Assembly (NCBI GenBank): GCA_965284315.1
Contig: OZ260072.1
Location: 2,046,001 to 2,110,000 of the forward strand
Reading direction: 5' to 3'
Length of the DNA stretch: 64,000 nucleotides
DNA from: PCRC01 sp017848435
GTDB lineage: Bacteria; Pseudomonadota; Gammaproteobacteria; Burkholderiales; Burkholderiaceae_C
In this document: positions 50,801 to 59,729 of the stretch, piece by piece
Position numbering within the stretch: position 1 is the stretch's first letter
Layout of the letters: each line of letters starts with the position of its first letter
Position numbers and translations under genes: made by a program
The notes under the pieces: model-generated
What the model was told of the DNA's origin: nothing
Seen by the model: only the letters and a program-made list of their open reading frames with translations
The model's database searches: none

Positions 50801-51622
50801 TCAAAAGGTGGCGATGCCGCGCTTGCGCATCTCGCGGCGAACCAGCAGGTCGGTGAAGGCGAAGAACAGGCCCGGCAGGTGGCGGGCCACGGCGGCCACC
50901 AGCCTGGCCTGCAGGCTGGGAATCACCATCCAGCGGCCGGCGTCCAGGCCGGCCAGGATGGCGTCCACCGCGGCGTCGGCCGTCATCGAGCCGGCACGGT
51001 CTTTCAGCGCCAGCGAGATGGCGTTGAAGTTACCCGGGCTGCGTTCGCTGGCCACCATGGGGGTTTGCACCTCGGGCGGGCAGATGCAGCTGATGCCAAT
51101 GCCCAGCGGCTGGTACTCGTAGCGCAGCGTGTGGGCCAGGCCCACCACACCGAACTTGGAGGCGCCGTAGGCGGCGTAGGCGTAGTTGCTGGTCAGGCCG
51201 GCCATGGAGGCCACCAGTGCCAGCCGGCTGCCGGGGCGCATGTGTGGCAGCACCGCGGCCGCCACATGAAAGCTGCCGTTGAGGTTGACGTCCACCACGC
51301 GGCGGAAGGCCTGGCCGCTGGTGTCGGCCACCGCGCGGTTGATCAAAATGCCGGCGCAGTGGATCACCAGGTCGGGCGGGCCGAAGCGGGCCACAGCGGC
51401 CTGCACCGCCGCCTGGGTGGCGGCCTCGTCGGTCACGTCGGCGCTGGCAAAAGCCCATTGTTCGGGGTGGACGGCCGCTGCATCGAGCTGCTGGCGGGCG
51501 GCATCGCCCAGCGCCAGGTCGAGCAGGCTGACGCGGCTGCCACGGCGCAGCAGCCGCAGCGCGCAGCCCAGGCCCAGGCCGCTTGCACCGCCGGTCGCCA
51601 GCACATGGTTCCAATGGGTCAT
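50801..51622 (-). CDS. Short-chain dehydrogenase/reductase
   Basis: 273-aa SDR: TGGASGLGLGCALRLL, HCAGILINRAV, catalytic YGASKFGVVGLAHTLR. C-terminal end LLVRREMRKRG is basic. It starts 8 bp after the monooxygenase gene ends, on the same strand. Probably oxidises an alcohol substrate to the ketone for the monooxygenase, or the reverse (inference). Confidence 0.87.
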   Translation of the reverse strand: MTHWNHVLATGGASGLGLGCALRLLRRGSRVSLLDLALGDAARQQLDAAAVHPEQWAFASADVTDEAATQAAVQAAVARFGPPDLVIHCAGILINRAVADTSGQAFRRVVDVNLNGSFHVAAAVLPHMRPGSRLALVASMAGLTSNYAYAAYGASKFGVVGLAHTLRYEYQPLGIGISCICPPEVQTPMVASERSPGNFNAISLALKDRAGSMTADAAVDAILAGLDAGRWMVIPSLQARLVAAVARHLPGLFFAFTDLLVRREMRKRGIATF

Positions 51623-51630
51623 GCGCGGCC

Positions 51631-53088
51631 TCAGGCGAGGGTGTGGTCGGCCGCCTTGAAGCGGTTGGCCAGGCGGCGGAAGCTGAAGCTGAAGCCCGGG
51701 AACATCGCGATCACATGGCCGCTCTTGGACTGGTACCAGCTGTGGCAGCCGCCGGACTTCCACACCGTCTGCGCCATCTCGCGGTGGATCATGCCGGTGT
51801 AGGCCGCCTCGGCCTCGGGCCGGACCTCCACCGCCCGCTTGCCAGCCTGCTGCATCGCCTGCAGGCTGTGCATGATGTAGTTCATCTGCGCCTCGATGAC
51901 GAAGATGGCCGAGGTGTGGCCGATGCCGGTGTTGGGGCCGGTGACCACAAAGAAGTTGGGAAAGCCCGGCATGCAGGTGCCCAGGTAGGCGCGCGGGAAC
52001 TCGGCCCAGAAGTCGGCCAACGTGCGCTTGTCCCGGCCCACCACCGGGTAGGAAATCACACCGTCGGTGGCGTCGTAGCCGGTGGAGTAGACGATCACGT
52101 CCAGTGGCACGTCCTGGCCGTCGCGGGTGCGGATGCCGGTGGGCGTGATCTCGGCGATGCCGGACGCGGTGGTGTGCAGCGTCACGTTCTTCCGGGCCAG
52201 CGCCGGGTACAGCGTGTTGGACAGGATGATGCGTTTGCAGCCGATGGTGTAGTCGGGCGTGACGGCCGCACGCAGCGCCGGGTCCTTGATCTGGCGGTGG
52301 ATGTGGCGCAGCGCCGTTTTTTGCGCGAACAGCTTGAGCGCGGTGTGCGAGTACTTGAAGCCGATCACCCGGGCTTCCAGCTGCCAGTAGATCAGCGTGC
52401 GCAGCAGCTTGTGCAGCGGCGTGAAGGCCAGCAGCTTGCGCTCCAGCCAGGAGAAGCGCCGGTCGGGCCGCGGCAGCACCCAGTGCGGTGTGCGCTGGAA
52501 CACGTGCAGCTGGCCGACCTCTGGCGCGATGGCCGGGATCACCTGGGCCGCCGAGGCGCCGCTGCCGATGATGGCCACGCGTTTGCCTTTCAGGTTGACA
52601 TCGTGCTGCCAGTTGTTGGTGTGAAAGGTGGCGCCGGCAAAGCTGTCCCGGCCGGGGAAGGGCGGGACCACCGGCGTGCTCAGTGGCCCGGAGGCGTTGA
52701 TGACCACCCGTGCGGTCATCAGACCACCCGCTTCCGTCTGCACCTCCCAACGCTGGGCCGCCTCGTCCCAGCGCACGCCGGTCACGTTGCAGCCGGTGCG
52801 GGTGCGCTCGCGCAGCTTGTACTTGTCGATCACATGGTGGGTGTAGGCCTCCAGCTCGGCCTGCTCGACGAACATCTGCGACCACACATAGGGCTCGTGC
52901 GAGATCGAGTAGAGCGGCGACTGCACGTCCACCGCCGCGCCGGGGTAGCTGTTCTGGCACCAGGTGCCGCCCATGAAGCCGCGCCGCTCCAGGATCAGGA
53001 AATCGGTGAAGCCGCGTTTCAGCAGGTTGATGGCCGCGCACTGGCCGCCAAAGCCGCTGCCGATGATCAGAATGTCGTGGTGTTCCAT
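51631..53088 (-). CDS. Flavin-containing (Baeyer-Villiger type) monooxygenase
   Basis: 485 aa. FAD motif IIGSGFGGQCAAINLLKRG at the N-terminus, second dinucleotide motif VAIIGSGASAAQVIP, and between them FAGATFHTNNWQ, a close match to the BVMO fingerprint FxGxxxHxxxW. ILERRGFMGGTWCQNSYPGAAVD is also typical. Expected to insert oxygen into a ketone using NADPH, giving an ester. First gene of the four-gene set, divergent from a TetR regulator. Confidence 0.88.
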   Translation of the reverse strand: MEHHDILIIGSGFGGQCAAINLLKRGFTDFLILERRGFMGGTWCQNSYPGAAVDVQSPLYSISHEPYVWSQMFVEQAELEAYTHHVIDKYKLRERTRTGCNVTGVRWDEAAQRWEVQTEAGGLMTARVVINASGPLSTPVVPPFPGRDSFAGATFHTNNWQHDVNLKGKRVAIIGSGASAAQVIPAIAPEVGQLHVFQRTPHWVLPRPDRRFSWLERKLLAFTPLHKLLRTLIYWQLEARVIGFKYSHTALKLFAQKTALRHIHRQIKDPALRAAVTPDYTIGCKRIILSNTLYPALARKNVTLHTTASGIAEITPTGIRTRDGQDVPLDVIVYSTGYDATDGVISYPVVGRDKRTLADFWAEFPRAYLGTCMPGFPNFFVVTGPNTGIGHTSAIFVIEAQMNYIMHSLQAMQQAGKRAVEVRPEAEAAYTGMIHREMAQTVWKSGGCHSWYQSKSGHVIAMFPGFSFSFRRLANRFKAADHTLA

Positions 53089-53143
53089 GGGGCAATAACG
53101 GGCGGCTTGCGTTGGGATGGCGTTGATGTGAAGATGCGTGTCA

Positions 53144-53158
53144 TCAGATTACATCTGA
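53144..53158. promoter_or_regulatory. Palindrome in monooxygenase/TetR divergent region
   Basis: TCAGAT-TAC-ATCTGA, 6-bp perfect arms in the 136-bp gap between the monooxygenase (minus) and TetR (plus) genes. It is flanked by TGTCA/TGACA, so the outer arms partly extend it. Candidate TetR operator controlling both directions. Confidence 0.5.
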
Positions 53159-53224
53159 CATCATTTGTTGTCACATCCTCGAAAACCCTGCCCCGGTCTG
53201 GAGTCCGCGCTCTATTTCACCGCC

Positions 53225-53902
53225 ATGAACAAGCTGCCTATTTCCGTGACGGCCCCTGTTGCCGCCCCCCGTGCCTACGGCGGTGAATCGCACGAACAGC
53301 GTTGCCAGAAGCGCCGCGAGTTGTTCATCGCCGCCGGCAAACACCTGTTCGGCACCATCGGCTACCGCCGCACCACGGTGCGTGGTCTGTGCAAGGAAGC
53401 CGGGCTGACCGACCGCTACTTTTACGAGTCCTTCGCCACCACCGAAGACCTGCTGGTGGCCGTCTACGCCCAACTCATCCTGAACATGCAGGGCGCCGTG
53501 GTCGGCGCGCTGCAGGCGCTGCCGGAAGGGGCGGAGCCGGTGGTATGGATAGACCGCGGCCTCGACGCCTTTTTTGCTGCCGTGGAAGACGCCGAGGCCG
53601 CCCGCATCGTCTGGCTCGAAGTGCTGGGTGTGAGCCCGCAGGTCGATGCCCTCTACACCCAGACCCAGCAGCAGTTTGCCGACCTGGTGCTGGCCTTGGT
53701 GCGCATGGCGCTGCCGCATTGGGCGGTGGACGACGAAGCCGCCCCGGTGGTGGCCATGGGCGCGATAGGTGCGGCCAGCGAGGCCGCCAAGAGCTGGATG
53801 ATGTCGGGCTACCAGACGCCCCGCAGCACCATGGTGCGCGGCCTGGCGGTCATTTTCCGGGGCGCAGCCCAATTGCCATCAGCGCCTGCAGCAATGCCCT
53901 GA
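53225..53902 (+). CDS. TetR/AcrR family regulator
   Basis: 225 aa. TetR helix-turn-helix RRELFIAAGKHLFGTIGYRRTTVRGLCKEAGLTDRYFYESFATTEDLL (positions ~30-78), then a helical ligand domain. Divergent from the monooxygenase operon and the likely repressor of it. The ATG at 53225 leaves a ~25-residue disordered N-terminus. Confidence 0.87.
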   Translation: MNKLPISVTAPVAAPRAYGGESHEQRCQKRRELFIAAGKHLFGTIGYRRTTVRGLCKEAGLTDRYFYESFATTEDLLVAVYAQLILNMQGAVVGALQALPEGAEPVVWIDRGLDAFFAAVEDAEAARIVWLEVLGVSPQVDALYTQTQQQFADLVLALVRMALPHWAVDDEAAPVVAMGAIGAASEAAKSWMMSGYQTPRSTMVRGLAVIFRGAAQLPSAPAAMP

Positions 53903-53939
53903 TCCGGCCCGGAGTCGCCGCAGCCGTTATGCTCCTCGC

Positions 53940-54815
53940 ATGAGTGACCAAGACGATTTTTCCCCCGCCGCGCTGCGTGCGCTGGCCGATGCCGATGTGG
54001 CCCGTGCGCTGGCCGAAGACATGCGCGGTGGCGACCTCACCGCTGCGCTGATTGCCCCCACCCAGCGCACCCACGCCCGGGTGCTCGCCCGCGAAGCCGC
54101 CGTGCTGTGCGGCCGGCCCTGGGCCGAAGCCACGGTACGCGCGCTCGATCCCACCGCCACCGTTACCTGGCATGTTGCCGAAGGCGGCCGCTGCAGCGCC
54201 GACCAGGTGGTGCTGGAGATGCAGGGCAGCGCCCGCGCGCTGCTGAGCGCCGAGCGCACGCTCTTGAATTTTCTGCAACTGCTGAGCGCAGTGGCGACCA
54301 AGACCGCCACCTATGTGGACGCCGTGCGCGGCCACCGCGCCGCCATTGTGGACACCCGCAAGACCCTGCCCGGTCTGCGCATGGCGCAAAAATATGCGGT
54401 GAAGAACGGCGGCGGCGTCAACCACCGCATCGGCCTGTACGACGCGGTGCTGATCAAAGAGAACCACATTGCCGCTGCTGGGGGCATTGCCCAGGTGCTG
54501 GCTGCCGCGCAGGCCAGTGCGGCCAACGCCAAGTTCATCGAGATCGAGGTCGAGACCCTGGCGCAATTGCAGACTGCGCTGGACCATGGTGCAAAAATGG
54601 TGCTGCTCGACAACATGGACCTGCCCACGTTGCACGAGGCCGTGCGCATCAACGCCGGCCGCGCGATTCTGGAGATCTCCGGTGGCGTGAGCCTGGAGAC
54701 GGTGCGCGCGCTGGCCGAAACGGGGGTCGACCGCATCTCCATCGGCGCGCTGACCAAGGACGTGAAGGCGACGGATTTCTCGATGCGTTTCCAGGAGTTG
54801 CCATGTCTCAACTGA
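53940..54815 (+). CDS. nadC: Quinolinate phosphoribosyltransferase (decarboxylating)
   Basis: 291 aa; converts quinolinate and PRPP to nicotinate mononucleotide. AEDMRGGDLTAALI, DTRKTLPGLRMAQKYAVKNGGGVNHRIGLYDAVLIKENH (two blocks) and ISGGVSLETVRALAETGVDRISIGALT are diagnostic. nadA overlaps its 3' end by 13 bp. Confidence 0.96.
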   Translation: MSDQDDFSPAALRALADADVARALAEDMRGGDLTAALIAPTQRTHARVLAREAAVLCGRPWAEATVRALDPTATVTWHVAEGGRCSADQVVLEMQGSARALLSAERTLLNFLQLLSAVATKTATYVDAVRGHRAAIVDTRKTLPGLRMAQKYAVKNGGGVNHRIGLYDAVLIKENHIAAAGGIAQVLAAAQASAANAKFIEIEVETLAQLQTALDHGAKMVLLDNMDLPTLHEAVRINAGRAILEISGGVSLETVRALAETGVDRISIGALTKDVKATDFSMRFQELPCLN

Positions 54816-55927
54816 GTGGCCTGTTCAAGGTCGAGTACGACCAGCCCGAAACCCAGAGCGGCAGCGCCTGCAGCACCCAGCATGCCTGGGCCCGGGTGCC
54901 GGTAGAGCCGACGCCGGCGGAACGTACCGCACTGAAAGACAAGATCCGCCGCCTGCTGAAAGCGCGCAACGCGGTGATGGTGTCGCACTACTACGTGCAC
55001 CCCGACCTGCAGGACCTGGCCGAAGAAACCGGCGGTATCGTCAGCGATTCGCTGGAGATGGCGCGCTTCGGCCGCGACCATGCGGCGCAGACGCTCGTGG
55101 TCTCGGGCGTGCGCTTCATGGGCGAAACCGCCAAGATTTTGTCGCCCGAAAAAACCGTGCTGATGCCCGACCTGGACGCGACCTGCTCGCTCGACCTCGG
55201 TTGTCCGATCGACGAATTCAGCGCCTTCTGCGACGCGCACCCCGACCGCACCGTGGTGGTCTATGCCAACACCAGCGCGGCGGTGAAGGCCCGCTCGGAC
55301 TGGCTGGTCACGTCGAGCTGTGCGCTGGACATCGTGCGGGCGCTGAAAGACCAGGGCCACAAGATTTTGTGGGCGCCCGACAAGCACCTGGGCGGCTACA
55401 TCCAGCGCGAAACCGGCGCCGACATGGTGTTCTGGAACGGCGCCTGCATCGTGCACGACGAGTTCAAGGCCTTTGAGCTGGCGGCGCTGAAACAGCAGCA
55501 CCCCCTGGCCAAGGTGCTGGTGCACCCCGAAAGCCCGGCCGACGTGGTGGCGCTGGCCGACGCGGTGGGTTCCACCTCGGCCATCCTGAAAGCCGCGCGC
55601 GAGTTTGAGGCCAGTGAGTTCATCGTCGCCACCGACAACGGCATGATGCACAAGCTGCGCACCCTCAACCCCGGCAAGACCTTCATCGAGGCGCCGACTG
55701 CCGGCAACAGCGCCACCTGCAAGAGCTGCGCGCACTGCCCCTGGATGGCGATGAACGGCCTGGCAGGCCTGGCCCATGTGCTGGAGAACGGAACCAACGA
55801 AGTCCACATCGACCCAGCGCTGGGTGTGCGTGCGCGCTTGCCGATTGACCGCATGCTGGCGTTCACCGCGGCGCAAAAGGCTGGCCAACCCTTTGGCGTG
55901 CTGGTGCCCGGCATAGGCGCCGCCTGA
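54803..55927 (+). CDS. nadA: Quinolinate synthase A
   Basis: 374 aa 4Fe-4S enzyme condensing iminoaspartate with dihydroxyacetone phosphate. Conserved Cys lie in DATCSLDLGCP, WNGACIVHDEF and CKSCAHCPWM; SHYYVHPDLQDLAEETGGIVSDSLEMARF is typical. The frame continues upstream but the ATG at 54803, with CAGGAG before it, begins the family sequence and overlaps nadC by 13 bp. pabBC follows 2 bp later. nadB is at the right edge of the window. Confidence 0.95.
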   Translation: MSQLSGLFKVEYDQPETQSGSACSTQHAWARVPVEPTPAERTALKDKIRRLLKARNAVMVSHYYVHPDLQDLAEETGGIVSDSLEMARFGRDHAAQTLVVSGVRFMGETAKILSPEKTVLMPDLDATCSLDLGCPIDEFSAFCDAHPDRTVVVYANTSAAVKARSDWLVTSSCALDIVRALKDQGHKILWAPDKHLGGYIQRETGADMVFWNGACIVHDEFKAFELAALKQQHPLAKVLVHPESPADVVALADAVGSTSAILKAAREFEASEFIVATDNGMMHKLRTLNPGKTFIEAPTAGNSATCKSCAHCPWMAMNGLAGLAHVLENGTNEVHIDPALGVRARLPIDRMLAFTAAQKAGQPFGVLVPGIGAA

Positions 55928-55929
55928 GC

Positions 55930-57669
55930 TTGCACGCGCTGATTGATTTTGCGGCGCCGGGCGCCGATGGCGTGGGCGCCGTGCGCGCCGCCTTTGCTGC
56001 ACCGTTGGCGGTGCTTGTCGCCAACACCCTTGCCGAGGTGCAGCCGCTGTTGGAGGCGGTGCAGGCGCACGCCACAGCAGGCCGCTGGTGCGTCGGCTAC
56101 CTGCGCTACGAGGCTGCGCCGGCGTTCGATGCCGCGCTGCAGGTCCATGCGGCCGACGGTCCGCTGGCCTGGTTTGGTGTGCACGAAGCGCCACTGCCGT
56201 GGCCTGAAGAACCCTTGCCCATGGCCACGCTCGGTGGCCTGCAGGAACCCGACCGCGCTGCTTTCAGTGCCGCGCTGGCGCAGACCCATGCCGCGATTGC
56301 GGCCGGTGAGGTCTACCAGGTCAACCACACCGCACGGTTGGAAGCAAGGCTTGCATCAGGCAGCGTGCAAGCCCTGTTCCACGCGCTGCAACGCGCGCAG
56401 CCGGGGGGCTATGCGGCCTGCATCGACAGCGGTGGTGAGCAGGTGCTGTCGGTCTCGCCCGAGCTGTTTTTCGATTGGACTGGTGGCCGCCTGCTGACCC
56501 GGCCCATGAAGGGCACAGCCCCGCGTGGCAGCACACCGGAAGAAGACGCCGCCCGCGCCCAGGCCCTGCAGACCTCGCCCAAGGAACGGGCCGAGAACGT
56601 GATGGTGGTCGACATGCTGCGCAACGATGTGTCGCGCATCGCGCTGCCGCATTCGGTGCAGGTGCCGCGCCTGTTCCATCTGGAGGCCCTGCCCAGCGTC
56701 TGGCAGATGACGTCGGACGTGACCGCCACCACCCGCCCCGCCACCACGCTGGCCGATGTCTTCACCGCGCTGTTTCCCTGCGGCTCTGTCACCGGCGCGC
56801 CCAAGGTGCGGGCGATGCAGCTGATCCATGCGCTGGAGCCCGGCCCGCGCGGCGTCTACTGCGGCGCGGTAGGCGTGGTGCGGCCTGGCGGTGACGCAAC
56901 CTTCAACGTGGCCATCCGCACCGTCACGCTGCAGGGCACCAAGGCCGTCTGCGGCATTGGCAGCGGCATCACCGCCGATGCGCAGCCCGACGCCGAGTGG
57001 CGGGAGTGGCGCCACAAACGCGCATTTCTGGAGCGCGCCCGCGCACCGTTTGCGTTGCTCGAAACGCTGGCGCTGGCCGACGGTGTTTGCCGCAACGCGG
57101 CCCTGCACCTCGCGCGCATGGCCACGGCCGCTGCGCACTTTGGCTATCCATGGAACGGCAGTGTGGTGCACGCAGCGCTGCAGGGTGTGCAGCAGGCCCA
57201 TGCCACGGGCGCCTGGCGGGTGCGGCTGTTGTTGTTGGCCGATGGCAGCGCACAAGCGCAGGCCTTTGCCTTGCCGGCCACACCCGGGCCGGTGCGGCTG
57301 CAGCTTGCGGCGCAGGCGTTTGAGATGGCCGACAGCGAATTCACCCGCTTCAAGACCACCCGGCGCGACCACTACGACGCCGTCGCGCCCACCGACCCGA
57401 CCGTCTTTGACACGCTGCTGTGGAACGACAAACGGGAGATCACCGAATGCACCCGCGGCAACATCGCGTTGCGGCTCGATGGCCAATGGGTGACACCGCC
57501 GCTGCACTGCGGGCTGTTGCCGGGCGTGGGACGCGCCAAAGCCCTGGAGGCAGGGCAGTTGCGGGAAAAGGTGGTACGGCTAACCGATCTGCCGCGGGTG
57601 GAAGCGCTGGCCTTCGTCAACAGCCTGCGCGGCTGGCTGCCGGCAACGCTCGTTAAGACTGCTGCGTAG
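55930..57669 (+). CDS. pabBC: Fused aminodeoxychorismate synthase I / lyase
   Basis: 579-aa fusion for p-aminobenzoate synthesis. Residues ~1-370 are PabB (VYQVNHTARLEA, RPMKGTAPRG, NVMVVDMLRNDVSRIA, TGAPKVRAMQLIHALE, GIGSGITADAQPDAEWRE); residues ~375-579 are a PLP-dependent ADC lyase (PabC-type) with KTTRRDHYD carrying the likely PLP Lys, and NDKREITECTRGNIAL. Start is TTG at 55930, two bases after the nadA stop; no ATG exists in the first 90 codons, so translation is probably coupled. Its 3' end overlaps the panD 3' end by 17 bp on the other strand. Confidence 0.9.
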   Translation: MHALIDFAAPGADGVGAVRAAFAAPLAVLVANTLAEVQPLLEAVQAHATAGRWCVGYLRYEAAPAFDAALQVHAADGPLAWFGVHEAPLPWPEEPLPMATLGGLQEPDRAAFSAALAQTHAAIAAGEVYQVNHTARLEARLASGSVQALFHALQRAQPGGYAACIDSGGEQVLSVSPELFFDWTGGRLLTRPMKGTAPRGSTPEEDAARAQALQTSPKERAENVMVVDMLRNDVSRIALPHSVQVPRLFHLEALPSVWQMTSDVTATTRPATTLADVFTALFPCGSVTGAPKVRAMQLIHALEPGPRGVYCGAVGVVRPGGDATFNVAIRTVTLQGTKAVCGIGSGITADAQPDAEWREWRHKRAFLERARAPFALLETLALADGVCRNAALHLARMATAAAHFGYPWNGSVVHAALQGVQQAHATGAWRVRLLLLADGSAQAQAFALPATPGPVRLQLAAQAFEMADSEFTRFKTTRRDHYDAVAPTDPTVFDTLLWNDKREITECTRGNIALRLDGQWVTPPLHCGLLPGVGRAKALEAGQLREKVVRLTDLPRVEALAFVNSLRGWLPATLVKTAA

Positions 57670-58033
57670 GCACGTGGTCGCGGCTGCCGTTCTGGCGGTT
57701 CTGGCCGTCGACGAACACCAGCTTGGGCTTGTGTGCCGCCACCTGGTTCTCTGCCACCTGGGCAAAGGCCGCGATGATGATGAGGTCACCCACCGAGGCC
57801 CGGCGGGCGGCCGAGCCGTTGACTGAAATCATGCCGGTGCCGCGCGCGCCCTTGATGGCGTAGGTGACGAAGCGCTCGCCGTTGTCGATGTTCCAGATGT
57901 GCACCTGCTCGTTCTCGCAGATGTCGGCGGCGTCCAGCAGGTCTTCATCGATGGCGCACGAGCCTTCGTAGTGCAGTTCGCACTGGGTGACCTTGACGCG
58001 GTGGATCTTCGATTTGAGCAGGGTTCGCAGCAT
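57653..58033 (-). CDS. panD: Aspartate 1-decarboxylase
   Basis: 126-aa pyruvoyl enzyme making beta-alanine. Self-cleavage site is G24-S25 in HYEGSCAID, exactly the family position. LKSKIHRVKVTQ and VNGSAARRASVGDLIIIAAFA are conserved. The C-terminus is slightly extended and overlaps the convergent pabBC gene. Confidence 0.95.
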   Translation of the reverse strand: MLRTLLKSKIHRVKVTQCELHYEGSCAIDEDLLDAADICENEQVHIWNIDNGERFVTYAIKGARGTGMISVNGSAARRASVGDLIIIAAFAQVAENQVAAHKPKLVFVDGQNRQNGSRDHVPTQQS

Positions 58034-58043
58034 GGGGCGGATT

Positions 58044-59657
58044 TTAGGGCAGGCGGAGCGTGGATTGTGGCAGCCCCGGCGGCGCGGGTCTGGGGAGGCG
58101 CCCCCAGTCGGCCTGACCGGCCGCCACCGCCTGCTGCAGCGCGGCAATCGCCGCTTCGGGGTCGGCCGCTTCGGTCACCGCGGTGATCACCGCCGCCCCG
58201 GCTGCGCCCACCGCCAGCGCCTCGCGGGCGCGGGTGGGCGTCATGCCGGCGATGCCCACCACCGGCAGCGGCAGCAGCGCCGCCCAGTAGGCCAGGTTGG
58301 CCGTGCCCTGCGGCAGCCAGGGCATGGCCTTGCTCTGTGTGGGGTGGATCGGCCCGCAGGCGATGGTGCTGGGCCGCAGCGCCCAGGCCCGGGCCACCTC
58401 CCAGAAGGCGTGGGTGCTGACACCCAGGCCCAGCCCGGCGCGGGCGATGGCGGCCAGGCCCTCGGGCCCGGCGGCGGCCAGGTCGTCCTGGCCCAGGTGC
58501 ACCGCCACATGGGGCTGGCCGGCCGCCAGCGCGATGGTCGGGTGCCAGTGGTCGTTGATGAACAGCTGCGCACCGGCGGCCGCGGTGGCCGCCACCGCCT
58601 GCTGGATTTCTGCGTGCAAATGGGGGTGGGCCGGGTCCTTGATGCGCAGCTGCACGGTGCGCACACCGGCGGCCAGCACCCGGTCCACCCAGGCGGCGCT
58701 GTCCACCACCGCGTACAGGCCGATGGCCGGGTGGCGCAGCGGCGCGAAGGCGGGCGGCGCGGCCAGCAGGCTGTCTGGCCCCTGGCCGGGCAGGCCCAAG
58801 CGTGGCAGGTTGTCGGGGTTGAGCGCAAAGCCGGCCTGGGGCCGCACCGGGCCGGCACCCGCACCGGCCGGCCGGCCGTGGCGCAGCGCCTCGGTGGTGG
58901 CCATCTTGGCCAGCACCACCGCTTCCATGGGCACAAAGCCGCGCGCCATCGCGGCGGCGGCGCTGCTGGCAAACACACAACCGGTGCCATGGTGGTGGCG
59001 GGTGGCGATTCGGGGCAGGCTGAGCCAGCCGCTGGTCTGGGGCGTCAGCGCAAAGTCCAGGCTGTGGCCGCTGTCCAGCCCATCCCGTGCGTCGCCTCCG
59101 GTGATGACCACGGCCTGGCAGCCCAGCGCCTGCAGGGTTTCGGCCGCCGCCTCCACGTCGGCGCAGGTGACGAGCGGTGGCCAGCCCAGCAAGGCCGCCG
59201 CTTCGGCGCGGTTGGGTGTCAGCAGCGTGGTGCGTGGCAGCAGGTGTTCGCGGTAGGCCTGCAGCAGCGCGGGGTTGGTCAAGGCCGTGCCGGTACTGGC
59301 GCGCAGCACCGGGTCCACCACCAGTGCCATGCCGGGGCGGGCCTCGCGCAGCCGGTCGACCGCCTGCGCCACGCACTGCAGGTTGGCAACGCTGCCAAGC
59401 AGCCCGGTTTTGATGGCCGCCGGTGGCAAGTCGTCGGCCAGTGCCGCCAGCTGGGCGCCGAGCACATCGGTGGCGACCGCGTCGATGCGCGGGACCGCCA
59501 CCGAGTTCTGCGCGGTGAGGGCGGCCACAGCGGTGCAGCCGTGCACCCCCAGGGCGTCGAAGGCGCGCAGGTCGGCCTGCAGGCCGGCGCCGGCACCGCT
59601 GTCGCTGCCTGCGATGCTCCAGCAGACTGCCCAAGGCGGTTTTTCAGGTGTTTTCAT
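58044..59657 (-). CDS. thiDE: Fused ThiD-ThiE (HMP-P kinase / thiamine phosphate synthase)
   Basis: 537-aa fusion. Residues ~10-265 are ThiD (SIAGSDSGAGAGLQADLRAF, VVDPVLRASTG, TPNRAEAAALLGW, HHHGTGCVFASSAAAAMARG); residues ~320-510 are ThiE-like (GLYAVVDSAAWVDRVLAAGVRTVQLRIKD, INDHW, HLGQDDL, GVSTHAFWEVARAWALRPSTIACGPIHPTQSK, VVGIAGM). It produces thiamine phosphate from HMP and the thiazole. ATG at 59657, inside repeat copy F. Last gene of the thi operon. Confidence 0.92.
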   Translation of the reverse strand: MKTPEKPPWAVCWSIAGSDSGAGAGLQADLRAFDALGVHGCTAVAALTAQNSVAVPRIDAVATDVLGAQLAALADDLPPAAIKTGLLGSVANLQCVAQAVDRLREARPGMALVVDPVLRASTGTALTNPALLQAYREHLLPRTTLLTPNRAEAAALLGWPPLVTCADVEAAAETLQALGCQAVVITGGDARDGLDSGHSLDFALTPQTSGWLSLPRIATRHHHGTGCVFASSAAAAMARGFVPMEAVVLAKMATTEALRHGRPAGAGAGPVRPQAGFALNPDNLPRLGLPGQGPDSLLAAPPAFAPLRHPAIGLYAVVDSAAWVDRVLAAGVRTVQLRIKDPAHPHLHAEIQQAVAATAAAGAQLFINDHWHPTIALAAGQPHVAVHLGQDDLAAAGPEGLAAIARAGLGLGVSTHAFWEVARAWALRPSTIACGPIHPTQSKAMPWLPQGTANLAYWAALLPLPVVGIAGMTPTRAREALAVGAAGAAVITAVTEAADPEAAIAALQQAVAAGQADWGRLPRPAPPGLPQSTLRLP

Positions 59658-59712
59658 GGTCAAAAGTGGCGCTCGCCTAGAGAAATACTGGCGACATTGC
59701 TATGTATTCAGG
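59646..59712 (+). repeat. Dispersed ~60-bp repeat, copy F (diverged)
   Basis: Less similar to the others but keeps order: TTTTCATGGTCAAAAGTGGC, CGCCTAGAGAAA, ACATTGCTATGTATTCAGGAG. It fills most of the 72-bp thiG-thiDE gap and overlaps the thiDE start codon. Confidence 0.5.
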
Positions 59713-59729
59713 AGTGTTTGTGGTGTGCG

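Noticed and set aside
50801..53095. 764-codon frame spanning SDR and monooxygenase as a possible fusion
   Set aside because: The part over the monooxygenase is out of frame with it; the SDR starts cleanly at 51622 with TGGxxxGLG following, and the monooxygenase has its own frame.
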